Shown piece by piece: positions 1 to 12,763 of a stretch of DNA of 49,640 bases; the first letter of the stretch is position 1, and every line of letters begins with the position of its first letter. The DNA is taken from positions 1-49,640 of the forward strand of contig JAUCBJ010004844.1 in NCBI GenBank assembly GCA_032718475.1. The letters are read 5' to 3'. Source of the DNA: Nemertoderma westbladi. Lineage: Eukaryota > Xenacoelomorpha > Nemertodermatida > Nemertodermatidae. A program made the translations under genes and the position numbers. The notes under the pieces are model-generated. The model was not told the DNA's origin, searched no databases, and saw nothing but the letters and a program-made list of their open reading frames with translations.

Positions 1-1576
1 CTGGTACCGGTACTTGTGCTTGTACTTGTACTGGTACCGGTACTGGGCTTGTACTTGTGCTTGTACTTGTACTTGTACCTGTACTTGTACTTGTACTTGT
101 ACTTGTACTTGTACTTGTACTTGTACTTGTATTTGTAATTGTACTTGTACTTGTACTTATATTTGTACTTGTACATGTACTTGTACTTGTACTTGTACTT
201 GAACTTGAACTTGTACTTGTACTTGTACTTGAAGTTGAACTTGTATTTGTACTTGTACTTGTACTTGTACTTATATTTGCACTTGTACTTGTACTTGTAT
301 TTGTACTTGTACTTGTACTTATATTTGCACTTGTACATGTACTTGTACTTGTACTTGTACTTGAACTTGAACTTGTACTTGTACTTGAAGTTGAACTTGT
401 ATTTGTACTTGTACTTGTACTTGTACTTGTACTGGTACTTGAACTTGTATTTGTAATTGTACTTGTACTTGTACTTATATTTGCACTTGTACTTGTACTT
501 GTATTTGTACTTGTACTTGAACTTGTATTTGTAATTGTACTTGTACTGGTACTGGTACCGGTACTTGTGCTTGTACTTGTACTGGTACCGGTACTGGGCT
601 TGTACTTGTGCTTGTACTTGTACTTGTACTTGTACTTGTACTTGTCCTTGTACTTGTACTCGTATTTGTAATTGTACTTGTACTTGTACTTGTACTTATA
701 TTTGTACTTGTATTTGTATTTGTAATTGTACTTGTACTTGTACTTATATTTGTACTTGTACTTGTACTTGTACTTGTACTTGTACTTGAACCTGTACTTG
801 TACTTGTACTTGAACTTGTACTTGTATTTGTACATGTACTTGTACTTGTACTGGTACTTGAACTTGTATTTGTAATTGTACTTGTACTTGTACTTATATT
901 TGCACTTGTACTTGTACTTGTATTTGTACTTGTACTTGCACTTGTACTGGTACTTGAACTTGTATTTGTAATTGTACTTGTACTTGTACTTGTACTTGTC
1001 CTTGTACTTGTACTTGTACTTGACCTTGTACTTGTACTTGTACCTGTACCTGTACTTGTACTTGTACTTGTACTTGTACTTGAACTTGTATTTGTAATTG
1101 TACTTGTACTTGTACCTGTACTTGTACTTGTACTTGTGCTTGTACTTGTACTTGTACTTGTACTTGTCCTTGTACTTGTACTTGTACTTGACCTTGTACT
1201 TGTACCTGTACTTGTAACTGCACTGGTACTTGTACTTGTACTGGTACCGGTACTTGTGCTTGTACTTGTACTTGTACTTGTCCTTGTACTTGTACTTGTC
1301 CTTGTACTTGTACCTGTACTTGTACTTGTACTTGTACTTGTACTTGTACTTGTACTTGTACTTGTACGTGTACTTGTACTTGTACGTGTACTTGTACTTG
1401 TACTTGTACGTGTACTTGTACTTGTACGTGTACGTGTACTTGTACTGGTACTGGTACCGGTACTTGTGCTTGTACTTGTACTGGTACCGGTACTGGGCTT
1501 GTACTTGTACTTGTACTTGTACCTGTACTTGTACTTGTACTTGTACTTGTACTTGTACTTGTCCTTGTACTTGTAC
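1..1576. repeat. TTGTAC hexamer satellite array (unit 1)
   Basis: Almost pure TTGTAC repeats with scattered variants (TTGTAT, TTGAAC, TTGTCC, CTGGTACCGGTAC). The array is cut by the window start. Blocks containing CTGGTACCGGTAC recur near 1, 546, 1230 and 1446 and mark a higher-order structure. The hexamer has no stop codon in any of its six frames, so the long low-complexity ORFs here (Leu-Val, Cys-Thr, Tyr-Leu, Lys-Tyr, Ser-Thr, Val-Gln) are artefacts and no protein is claimed. Confidence 0.95.
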
Positions 1577-3160
1577 AAAATGTCATTTTGCCAAAATGTC
1601 ACTCTCAAATTGACATTTTGACATGTCATTTTGCCAAAATGTCATTTTCAAGTTGACATTTTGACAAGTCATTTTGCCAAAATGTAACATTCGAATTGAC
1701 ATTTTGACATGTCATTTTGCCAAAATGTCACTTTCGAATTGACGTTTTGACATGTCATTTTGTCAAAATGTCATTTTCAAATTGACATTTTGACATGTAA
1801 TTTTGCCAAAATGTCACTTTCAAATTTACATTTCGACATGTTATTTTGGCAAAATGTCACTTTCGAATTGACATTTTGACATGTCATTTTGTCAAAATGT
1901 CATTTTCAAATTGACATTTTGACATGTCATTTTGCCAAAATGTCAATGTGACAATATGTCACTTTCAAATTGACATTTTGACTGTCATTTTGCCAAATGT
2001 CACTTTCGAATTGACATTTTGACATGTCATTTTGCCAAAATGTCATTTGGCCAAAATGTCACTTTCGAATTGACATTTTGACATGTCATTTTGCCAAATA
2101 TCACTTTCGAATTGACATTTTGACATGTCATTTTGTCAAAATGTTACTTTCGAATTGACATTTTGTCATGTCATTTTGCCAAAATGTCAATGTGACAATA
2201 TGTCACTTTCAAATTGACATTTTGACTGTCATTTTGCCAAATGTCACTTTCGAATTGACATTTTGACATGTCATTTTGCCAAAATGTCATTTGGCCAAAA
2301 TGTCACTTTCGAATTGACATTTTGACATGTCATTTTGCCAAATATCACTTTCGAATTGACATTTTGACATGTCATTTCGCCAAAATGTTACTTTCGAATT
2401 GACATTTTGTCATGTCATTTTGCCAAAATGTCAATGTGACAATATGTCACTTTCAAATTGACATTTTGACTGTCATTTTGCCAAATGTCACTTTCGAATT
2501 GACATTTTGACATGTCATTTTGCCAAAATGTCATTTTGCCAAAATGTCACTTTCGAATTGACATTTTGACATGTCATTTTGCCAAATATCACTTTCGAAT
2601 TGACATTTTGACATGTCATTTCGCCAAAATGTTACTTTCGAATTGACATTTTGTCATGTCATTTTGCCAAAATGTCAATGTGACAATATGTCACTTTCAA
2701 ATTGACATTTTGACTGTCATTTTGCCAAATGTCACTTTCGAATTGACATTTTGACATGTCATTTTGCCAAAATGTCATTTTGCCAAAATGTTACTTTCAA
2801 ATTGACATTTTGACATGTCATTTTGCCAAAATTTCACTTTCAAATTGACATTTTGACATGTCATTTTGCCAAAATGTCACTTTCGAATTGACATTTTGAC
2901 GTGTCATTTTGCCAAAATGTCATTTTCAAGTTGACATTTTGACATGTCATTTTGCCAAAATGTCACTTTCGAATTGACATTTTGACGTGTTATTTTGCCA
3001 AAATGCCACTTTCAAATTGACATTGACATGTCAATTTGCCAAAATGTAACTTTCGAAATGACATCTTGACATGTCATTTAGCCAAAATGTCACTTTCGAA
3101 TTGACATTTTGACATGTTATTTTGTCAAAATTTCATTTCAAAATTGCGATTTTGACTTGT
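1577..3160. repeat. 43-bp dyad-rich minisatellite (unit 1)
   Basis: Tandem repeats of a 43-bp unit. Each unit holds an inverted pair AAAATGTCA / TGACATTTT around CTTTCGAAT (or CTTTCAAAT), followed by the perfect palindrome TGACATGTCA and ATTTTGCC. Shortened and doubled units recur in the same order several times, giving a higher-order period in 1920-2760. No ORF of interest. Confidence 0.95.
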
Positions 3161-4165
3161 CATATTTTAGGAGATTTAAGGTATTTTTTCTTGAAAAAGC
3201 ATACAAAACTATTCGCAGTCCGTTTCTGTAACATTTAGAGAAAAGTTCACTTGTGATACTTCTTTTAGTGTTAAATTAACCGCAGATTCCAAATACAGTA
3301 ACCGTTTATACATATGATTTGTAGTTCTCGCGATATTTGGGTTCAAACACAACGTTTTTTGATATTTTATGAGATCTTAGGCATTTTTTATTGAAAAAGC
3401 AGACATAACTTTTCTGAGTCCGTTTCTGTAACATTTAGAGAAAAGTTCACTTGTGATACTTATTTTAGTGTTAAATTAACCGCAGATTCCAAATACAGTA
3501 ACCGTTTATACATATGATTTGTAGTTCTCGCGATATTTCGGTTCAAACACAACGTTTTTTGATATTTTGTGAGATTTTAGGTATTTTTTATTGAAAAAGC
3601 AGACATAACTATTCCCAGTCCGTTTCTATAACATTTAGTGAAAAGTTCACTTGTGATACTTCTTTTAGTGTTAAATTAACCGCAGATTCCAAATACAGTA
3701 ACCGTTTATACATATGATTTGTAGTTCTCGCGATATTTGGGTTCAAACACAACGTTTTTTGATATTTTGTGAGATTTTAGGTATTTTTTATTGAAAAAGC
3801 AGACATAACTATTCCCAGTCCGTTTCTATAACATTTAGTGAAAAGTTCACTTGTGATACTTCTTTTAGTGTTAAATTAACCGCAGATTCCAAATACAGTA
3901 ACCGTTTATACATATGATTTGTAGTTCTCGCGATATTTCGGTTCAAACACAACGTTTTTTGATATTTTGTGAGATTTTAGGTATTTTTTATTGAAAAAGC
4001 AGACATAACTATTCCCAGTCCGTTTCTGTAACATTTATAGAAAGGTTCACTTGTGATACTTATTTTAGTGTTAAATTAACAGCAGATTCCAAATACAGTA
4101 ACCGTTTTTAAATATATTTTGTTCTTATGAAGATATTGGGGTTCAAACAAAACGTCTTTGAGATG
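3161..4165. repeat. 200-bp satellite, about five copies (unit 1)
   Basis: The anchor GTTCAAACA occurs at 3341, 3541, 3741, 3941 and 4141, so the period is exactly 200 bp. The last copy is diverged. Neighbouring copies differ by a few substitutions and no net indels. No coding content seen. Confidence 0.95.
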
Positions 4166-5563
4166 AATTCGAAAAAATACAGTTATGTAACTTGGATAAG
4201 AATTAATAATTATTTGTTATGTCAACAACTGATATAAACCAAATATTTGAAACACACAGTTATATAACTTAATATCAGTTCAGTTAAAAACAGTTAAATC
4301 ACCATTATTGTGTCCATAATTAATTAATTAGTTCTAATTAATATAAATTATCAATCGCGAGTGACCAATACATATTGATTTTTCAACATGGTAGAAACCC
4401 ATCCCTAGGCAGTGTGTGGAGTATTAGCGACATTGTTCATCATCATGCGGCGTTCAATGTAGTCTGTCCTAAAAAAAATATTAACAATAATTCAGATAGA
4501 TCAATTAATTAGTACAAACTAATAGTAATAGTATCTTGACTTATAGTTTTAAAACATATTTATATTGCGTATAATTTACACAATATAATTTATAAATACT
4601 TCCCAAAACTAAGAACTAGAAATATTATCGGAACCTCTACAACAGTTTTATTAAACGGCCGTCGTCATATCCAGAACATCAAACTTTCTTATAAGCGACT
4701 TGTAATTGAATTGAATCCAGACCGTAAATGAATTTCGCCAACACAATGAATGTTGTATTATTGTGATTTCATAAGTTTCTCTCTATCGTCTATAGCGGTG
4801 GGGCTACGGCAATATAACAATCCTTGAGTTCTTATTGGTCAGCAACAACTGGGATGGGGGGGGGGGGGGGGGGTAAGTCAAGAATTAATTGATTTCGTAA
4901 AAAAAGTTAAAGTAATGGATAAATAAATATTGTTCTTTATAAAAACAAATGTAACTAGCGTTCTAATTAACGAAATTTAGTGATTTTTAGCTCATTTAAA
5001 AGCTACACATTTCAGCATTATAAATATGTTAATAGATCGTATTGAAACTCAATGGAAGTTACTGTTTAATCCATTCCATTCAATTCATTCCATTACATTA
5101 ACTCGCTTCCTATTGCGTGCCACGGCATTTAATTCACACAATTTGTAGGCTATAATAACCCTGAGTTGAACTGTATTGTTATATTATTGCTACAGAGAGT
5201 TTAAATGTATTTCAATAACATGACCTGATGTAATAGGAACCTTGTACTGTTGATATGTATCAATGTATGACATCGTTATATTTTATATTAGATAAATTAC
5301 ATTTAATTAACCAATCATAATTGCGGACAAAACCAAACATTACCAAAGCACTATTTATAGTCAATATTATATATTAGTAAATACACTCCAATCCTCAAGT
5401 AAGTTTTCTGCTTTGTAATGTCGAATACAGAAAAGGTTTATATATGTTATCTGTATTTTCCCTCTCGAAAATTAGCTAGGCCTACAACATAAGGGAAGTG
5501 TATATCACTGAATATGACAATCTAACATATGTTATTAAATTAATAATAATAATTAAAACAATT
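4166..5563. other. AT-rich region upstream of exon copy A; poly-G tract
   Basis: No gene recognised. It holds an 18-G run (4856-4873) and is repeated nearly identically before exon B. The 296 bp at 5235-5530 are present before exons A and B but absent before exon C. TATA-like stretches occur (around 5365-5380), but no promoter can be assigned from sequence alone. Confidence 0.6.
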
Positions 5564-5953
5564 ATGTTTGACCTTATTAAAGTTGGTGTGGTTGGTGTTT
5601 CTGGAAGCGGAAAGACAACATTAATTGATAACCTAACGAGTTGTAATAGAAAACGTAGTACCGAGATCCTTCCTACGGAATATGGGGCAATCATTAAAAA
5701 TAGATTTAATGATTCCATCGAATTATGGGATATCCCAGATTTGGACACCGGAATACAAAGTTTCGACAAGTTGGATTCAAACGTTACAGATATGACGTCA
5801 TACCATTTATGTCTTGTGTTCGGTAGTCATCGTTTTCGCCTGGAGGATTATCACTGGATCAAATCGGCCGGTTTCAATAAAGTAATTTACGTTCGTAGTA
5901 AATTTGATTTGGATTCTCAGAAAGACGTTAATCGTGTCTCTATTGGTTTAGAG
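5564..5953 (+). CDS. IRG-like G-domain exon, copy A (candidate alternative first exon)
   Basis: Encodes 130 residues from an ATG that is shared by all three copies. The P-loop is GVSGSGKT (residues 11-18), the G3-like motif is WDIPD (55-59), an RFRLED segment follows, and the G4-like motif is VRSKFDLD. The exon ends in ...GLE directly before a GT donor (GAG/GTTAGT). Relative to copy B it lacks 6 bp (one Leu-Asp pair) and has one synonymous change, so the frame is kept. No second IRG exon follows within this unit. An in-frame GTG-start extension upstream (5498) exists, but the ATG is preferred because copy C has only this start. It may be an alternative first exon for the exon at 40898 or an orphan duplicate. 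Reading into the intron would give a short product ending at 6004. Confidence 0.6.
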
Positions 5954-8243
5954 GTTAGTTTATGGTGGAATTTTTGGTGGAAATGTTTTATAATTCTCAA
6001 TTAGTAACTTTAATTTGTCAAGTTTTTTAGTACTTTTAGTACCGTTACTTTAGTTAAAAGGGTTAGTTTTGAGTTGGCTGCGCTTAAAAAGTAATTAAAT
6101 TAAATTACACTCAAATTAAGTTGCCAATTTACAGGGTTGCCACTCAACAGGAAAAGTTAGAATTGTCAGAATTATAATAATTGTTTCCATGGAATAAACC
6201 AGGAAATGGTCCGGGGTTCTATATACCGGTACATAACTTTACGTTTCGTTGGCGCGGCTGGCCATGTAACTTCCATACACCATAAATGGTGACTCAAAGT
6301 TCAACTTGGTACTGAATTATATAGGTACACTATATTGGCTCGCGTGTCTTTTGTCAGTCATTGGTATGATGTTGTTTTAATTTACCGATATATTATTAAA
6401 TATTAAAATTTGTCAGGGTATTTTTTCAAAAAATCAGGAAAGTGTCAGAGAGAGGACAAGGAAAATTGCTACTGAAATAGGGTGGCATCCCTGTAATAGC
6501 GAAACATGGAAAACGTATGTAAATGCAATATCCATGCGGACTAACTTAGTAAGGATAAACTTCTAGAACACGTCTTGAGTATTCTCCATTGTTGGGGTCC
6601 GCACTAGACTGTCGTTCCAACTCCCTGTAATCCCAAGACTCGTGGTCTCCCGCTAAGCGGCGCTGATAAACCTCTCCCAGGGTTAGAACTTTCATTGTGA
6701 ATTTCTTGAACGGCCGGCCGCGGTTCCTCTTGAGTAAACCTGAGTAAATGAATTTAAATAATAAGTTAATTAATAAGTGAAGTCTTCTTATAGTAAGTCT
6801 TGCTCCATTGTAATTATATACGTGATTATAATAAATAAATTACCTTTCTTGTAATTGTCCCCGATCCCGAAACACTTTAATATATTCGATCGCGAACGGC
6901 CATTAATGCGACGTCTCTATAAAAAAGCAGATAATATTTAGGCCTATGAATAAACAAACTATAATAATACTAGAAAGTCAAGGTTAAACCAAACCGAATG
7001 AATATAATACAAAGCCGGTTGGTTGAAAGCATATTATATTAATATGGAGACACAAGAGTATTGTTATTGACATCGCAATACAAAGTAATTATATGTCTGG
7101 AGGGTGGAATGACCCCAAGTCTTTGAATAATAGCCGACCCACCGACCGGCATTCAATTAATATTAAAATGCTTCTACGGCTACGGTACAGTACTACCAAT
7201 AAGGACATTCAATATAATAGTAAATAGTTGGAGGCAATGGCTGAATGAATGAATAGCCGCGTTAAGTTAAACTGCAACAGAGGTGTATGTAAATCGAAAC
7301 AAATAGGCCACGGTCACTCACGTTAGCAAGCCTGCATGATATGATATAAGTATGACAAGGGCTTGAAGTATTGGCTACCCCGCCCATAAACTATAGTAAC
7401 TGTATGATATTTTCGTCTTAATTCCCGCTTTGAGGTTCTGAAGGTTGAGGTGATTCTCGCTTTTTAGTCCTTATTAATGTGAAACAAAGGATAAGAAGAG
7501 GACGTAAAGATATACTTGATATTTTCACTTAATTAACAGCAGAAATGTGTTGGAATTGAAGTTATTAATTTTTGTAGATTACTTACTCGAGAAATGTCTG
7601 AAAGACATTTTTGAAAATCAAAGAGATTTTTGTGAAAGTGTCTTTTGACAGGTGTCTAAGCCAGCCAATGGGCATAGCAGAATTGACATTATGTTTTTTT
7701 TGCAATATTGCCCCATAGAGTAACATGGAGTAACCATAGTAATACCATGGTAAGGGCCAGTCCTTAGCATATAAATTGGAAATGTCTCTAGCGGGCACCC
7801 CCCCCGGCCGTCTGTCTGTAGCGTCTCTAGCGTCCGAAGTAAATTCGTACTGTGCCACAAGGTGGTGTATAAGACTATTCCTATTGTAAGTACAATGAAT
7901 GCGGTTGGGATGGATATGGATAAGGCAATAATTATTCTATGATAGGAGAAGGGGAATATTATATGTTGATGTGGGCAGGGAATAATGCCGGTGGTTGGGT
8001 TATATTGTTAAAGTAATGAAAAGTTTAAAGGTCTGTATGTTCGGTTGTTGTGGATGAAAAATGCTGATTTAAAGTTCTTTAGATTCAGTGTAAATTGATC
8101 TTTCTATTATTCATACCAAGAACTAACAATCAGGATCAAGAATAACCTTATTTAAAAAATGTATTATTATATATCCTGCGGTATGCAATGCCATTGGTTT
8201 CAATGTCGATTACAATATCAATATCGGTTATTGGTATCGGTTA
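5954..8243. other. Tail of unit 1 and preamble of unit 2
   Basis: Begins with the splice donor of exon A. Up to about 6885 it is nearly identical to the segment after exon B; beyond that the two are only distantly alike. 8005-8160 resembles the preamble at 16495-16640. The short open frames on the minus strand at 7583-7860 overlap each other in two frames and match nothing I recognise. No gene called. Confidence 0.55.
6132..6493. mobile_element. MITE-like element, copy A
   Basis: A 362-bp non-coding segment with imperfect terminal inverted repeats: CAGGGTTGCCACTC at the left, and CAGGGATGCCACCC when the right end is read inverted. TA lies on both sides, as for a TA target duplication. The same element sits at the same place in all three units, so it predates their duplication. 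The superfamily is not certain. Confidence 0.55.
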
Positions 8244-9757
8244 CTGGTACTTGTACTTGTACTTGTATTTGTACTTGTACTTGTACTTGTACTTGTACTT
8301 GTACTTGTACTTGTACTTGTACTTGTACTTGTACTTGTACTTGTACTTGTACTTGTAATTGTGCTTGTGATTGTGATTGTGCTTGTGCTTGTGCTTGTGC
8401 TTGTGCTTGTGCTTATGCTTGTGCTTGTGCTTGTGCTTGTGCTTATGCTTATGCTTGTACTTGTACTTGTACTTGTCCTTGTACTTGTACTTGTCCTTGT
8501 ACTTGTACCTGTACCTGTACTTGTACTTGTACTTGTACTTGTACTTGTACTTGTACTTGTACTTGTACTTGTACTTGTACTTGTACCTTGTACTTGTACT
8601 TGTACTTGTACTTGTACTTGTACTTGTACTTGTACTTGTACTTGTACTTGTACTTGTACTTGTAATTGTGCTTGTGATTGTGCTTGTGCTTGTGCTTGTG
8701 CTTGTGCTTATGCTTGTACTTGTACTTGTCCTTGTACTTGTACTTTTACTTGTCCTTGTACTTGTACCTGTACCTGTACTTGTACTTGTACTTGTACTTG
8801 TACGTGTACTTGTACTTGTACGTGTACTTGTACTTGTACTTGTACTTGTACGTGTACTTGTACTTGTACTTGTACTTGTACTTGTACTTGTACTTGTACT
8901 TGTACTTGTACTTGTACTTGTCCTTGTACTTGTACCTGTACCTGTACTTGTACTTGTACTTGTACTTGTACTTGTACGTGTACTTGTACTTGTACGTGTA
9001 CTTGTACTTGTACTTGTACTTGTACGTGTACTTGTACTTGTACTTGTACTTGTACTTGTACTTGTACTTGTACTTGTACTTGTACTTGTACTTGTACTTG
9101 TACTTGTATTTGTACTTGTACTTGTACTTGTACTTGTACTTGAACTTGTACTTGTACTTGTACCTGTACCTGTACTTGTACTTGTACTTGTACTTGTACT
9201 TGTACGTGTACTTGTACTTGTACTTGTACGTGTACTTGTACTTGTACTTGTACTTGTACCTTGTACTTGTACTTGTACTTGTAATTGTGCTTGTGATTGT
9301 GCTTGTGCTTGTGCTTGTGCTTGTGCTTATGCTTGTACTTGTACTTGTCCTTGTACTTGTACTTGTATTTGTCCTTGTACTTGTACCTGTACTTGTACTT
9401 GTACTTGTACTTGTACGTGTACTTGTACTTGTACTTGTACTTGTAATTGTGCTTGTGATTGTGCTTGTGCTTATGCTTATGCTTGTACTTGTACTTGTAC
9501 TTGTACTTGTACTTGTACTTGTACTTGTCCTTGTACTTGTACTTGTACTTGTACTTGTACGTGTACTTGTACGTGTACTTGTACTTGTACTTGTACGTGT
9601 ACTTGTACTTGTACGTGTACGTGTACTGGTACTGGTACCGGTACTTGTGCTTGTACTGGTACCGGTACTGGGCTTGTACTTGTACTTGTACTTGTACTTG
9701 TACCTGTACTTGTACTTGTACTTGTACTTGTACTTGTACTTGTCCTTGTACTTGTAC
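8244..9757. repeat. TTGTAC/TTGTGC hexamer satellite array (unit 2)
   Basis: TTGTAC repeats with interspersed TTGTGC blocks near 8355, 8664, 9283 and 9444, each followed by TTATGC then TTGTCC variants, giving a higher-order unit. The array opens directly after a short stretch (8205-8243) that resembles the 13-bp satellite of unit 3. ORFs through it are artefacts of the stop-free hexamer. Confidence 0.95.
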
Positions 9758-11757
9758 AAAATGTCATTTTGCCAAAATGTCACTCTCAAATTGACATTTT
9801 GACATGTCATTTTGCCAAAATGTCACTTTCAAATTGACATTTTGACATGTCATTTTGCCACAATGTCAATGTGTCAATATGTCACTTTCAAATTGACATT
9901 TTGACATGTCACTTTGCCAAAATGTCATTTTGCCAAAATGTCATTTTCAAGTTGACATTTTGACAAGTCATTTTGCCAAAATGTAACTTTCGAATTGACA
10001 TTTTGACATGTCATTTTGCCAAAATGTCACTTTCGAATTGACATTTTGACATGTCATTTTGTCAAAATGTCATTTTCAAATTGACATTTTGACATGTAAT
10101 TTTGCCAAAATGTCACTTTCAAATTTACATTTCGACATGTTATTTTGCCAAAATGTCACTTTCGAATTGACATTTTGACATGTCATTTTGTCAAAATGTC
10201 ATTTTCAAATTGACATTTTGACATGTCATTTTGCCAAAATGTCAATGTGCCAATATGTCACTTTCAAATTGACATTTTGACTGTCATTTTGCCAAATGTC
10301 ACTTTCGAATTGACATTTTGACATGTCATTTTGCCAAAATGTCATTTGGCCAAAATGTCACTTTCGAATTGACATTTTGACATGTCATTTTGCCAAATAT
10401 CACTACTTTCGAATTGACATTTTGACATGTCATTTTGTCAAAATGTTACTTTCGAATTGACATTTTGTCATGTCATTTTGCCAAAATGTCAATGTGACAA
10501 TATGTCACTTTCAAATTGACATTTTGACTGTCATTTTGCCAAATGTCACTTTCGAATTGACATTTTGACATGTCATTTTGCCAAAATGTCATTTGGCCAA
10601 AATGTCACTTTCGAATTGACATTTTGACATGTCATTTTGCCAAATATCACTTTCGAATTGACATTTTGACATGTCATTTCGCCAAAATGTTACTTTCGAA
10701 TTGACATTTTGTCATGTCATTTTGCCAAAATGTCAATGTGACAATATGTCACTTTCAAATTGACATTTTGACTGTCATTTTGCCAAATGTCACTTTCGAA
10801 TTGACATTTTGACATGTCATTTTGCCAAAATGTCATTTTGCCAAAATGTTACTTTCAAATTGACATTTTGACATGTCATTTTGCCAAAATGTCACTTTCA
10901 AATTGACATTTTGACATGTCATTTTGCCACAATGTCAATCTGTCAATATGTCACTTTCAAATTGACATTTTGACATGTCATTTTGCCAAAATGTCACTTT
11001 CGAATTGACATTTTGACATGTCATTTTGCCAAAATGTCACTTTCAAATTGACATTTTGACATGTCATTTTGCCAAAATGTCACTTTCAAATTGACATTTT
11101 GACATGTCATTTTGCCACAATGTCAATCTGTCAATATGTCACTTTCAAATTGACATTTTGACATGTCATTTTGCCAAAATGTCACTTTCGAATTGACATT
11201 TTGACATGTCATTTTGCCAAAATGTCATTTTGCCAATATGTCACTTTCAAATTGACATTTTGACATGTCATTTTGCCAAAATGTCACTTTCGAATTGACA
11301 TTTTGACATGTCATTTTGCCAAAATGTCATTTTGCCAAAATGTCACTTTTAAATTGACATTTTGACATGTCATTTTGCCAAAATGTCACTTTCGAATTGA
11401 CATTTTGACGTGTTATTTTGCCTAAATGCCACTTTCAAATTGACATTTTGACATGTCATTTTGCCAAAATGTCACTTTCAAATTGACATTTTGACATGTC
11501 ATTTTGCCAAAATGTCACTTTCGAATTGACATTTTGACGTGTCATTTTGCCAAAATGTCATTTTCAAGTTGACATTTTGACATGTCATTTTGCCAAAATG
11601 TCACTTTCGAATTGACATTTTGACGTGTTATTTTGCCAAAATGCCACTTTCGAATTGACATTTTGACATGTCATTTTGCCAAAATGTCACTTTCGAATTG
11701 ACATTTTGACATGTCATTTTGTCAAAATTTCATTTCAAAATTGCGATTTTGACTTGT
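9758..11757. repeat. 43-bp dyad-rich minisatellite (unit 2)
   Basis: Same unit and internal dyad as in unit 1. The array is about 0.4 kb longer, with extra copies around 10900-11440. Confidence 0.95.
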
Positions 11758-12763
11758 CATATTTTAGGAGATTTAAGGTATTTTTTCTTGAAAAAGCATA
11801 CAAAACTATTCGCAGTCCGTTTCTGTAACATTTAGAGAAAAGTTAACTTGTGATACTTCTTTTAGTGTTAAATTAACCGCAGATTCCAAATACAGTAACC
11901 GTTTATACATATGATTTGTAGTTCTCGCGATATTTGGGTTCAAACACAACGTTTTTTGATATTTTATGAGATCTTAGGCATTTTTTATTGAAAAAGCAGA
12001 CATAACTTTTCTGAGTCCGTTTCTGTAACATTTAGAGAAAAGTTCACTTGTGATACTTATTTTAGTGTTAAATTAACCGCAGATTCAAAATACAGTAACC
12101 GTTTATACATATGATTTGTAGTTCTCGCGATATTTGGGTTCAAACACAACGTTTTTTGATATTTTATGAGATCTTAGGCATTTTTTATTGAAAAAGCAGA
12201 CATAACTTTTCTGAGTCCGTTTCTGTAACATTTAGAGAAAAGTTAACTTGTGATACTTCTTTTAGTTTTAAATTAACCGCAGATTCCAAATACAGTAACC
12301 GGTTATACATATGATTTGTAGTTCTCGCGATATTTCGGTTCGAACACAACGTTTTTTGATATTTTGTGAGATTTTAGGTATTTTTTATTGAAAAAGCAGA
12401 CATAACTATTCCCAGTCCGTTTCTATAACATTTAGTGAAAAGTTCACTTGTGATACTTATTTTAGTGTTAAATTAACCGCAGATTCCAAATACAGTAACC
12501 GTTTATACATATGATTTGTAGTTCTCGCGATATTTCGGTTCAAACACAACGTTTTTTGATATTTTGTGAGATTTTAGGTATTTTTTATTGAAAAAGCAGA
12601 CATAACTATTCCCAGTCCGTTTCTATAACATTTAGTGAAAAGTTCACTTGTGATACTTATTTTAGTGTTAAATTAACCGCAGATTCCAAATACAGTAACC
12701 GTTTTTAAATATATTTTGTTCTTATGAAGATATTGGGGTTCAAACAAAACGTCTTTGAGATGA
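11758..12763. repeat. 200-bp satellite, about five copies (unit 2)
   Basis: The anchor GTTCAAACA (or GTTCGAACA) lies at 11938, 12138, 12338, 12538 and 12738, an exact 200-bp period. Confidence 0.95.

Noticed and set aside
57-1629. Long low-complexity ORFs (Leu-Val, Ser-Thr, Lys-Tyr and others) on both strands
   Set aside because: They are reading frames of the stop-free TTGTAC hexamer; the same applies at 8159-9837.
3330-3360. tRNA B-box-like GGGTTCAAACAC in each 200-bp satellite copy
   Set aside because: No matching A box at the right distance and no cloverleaf could be drawn; the match to the B-box consensus is partial.
5482-5769. Minus-strand ORF opposite the IRG exons (also 14082-14369 and 38002-38277)
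   Set aside because: Antisense shadow of the exon with no recognisable domain; the plus strand carries the GTPase motifs.
7583-7860. Overlapping 80- and 91-codon minus-strand frames
   Set aside because: Two frames cover the same bases, no motif is recognised, and the region is not kept in the other units.
9758-11757. CRISPR-like look of regular 43-bp repeats
   Set aside because: There are no unique spacers, no cas genes, and the setting is an animal genome; this is a plain tandem minisatellite.
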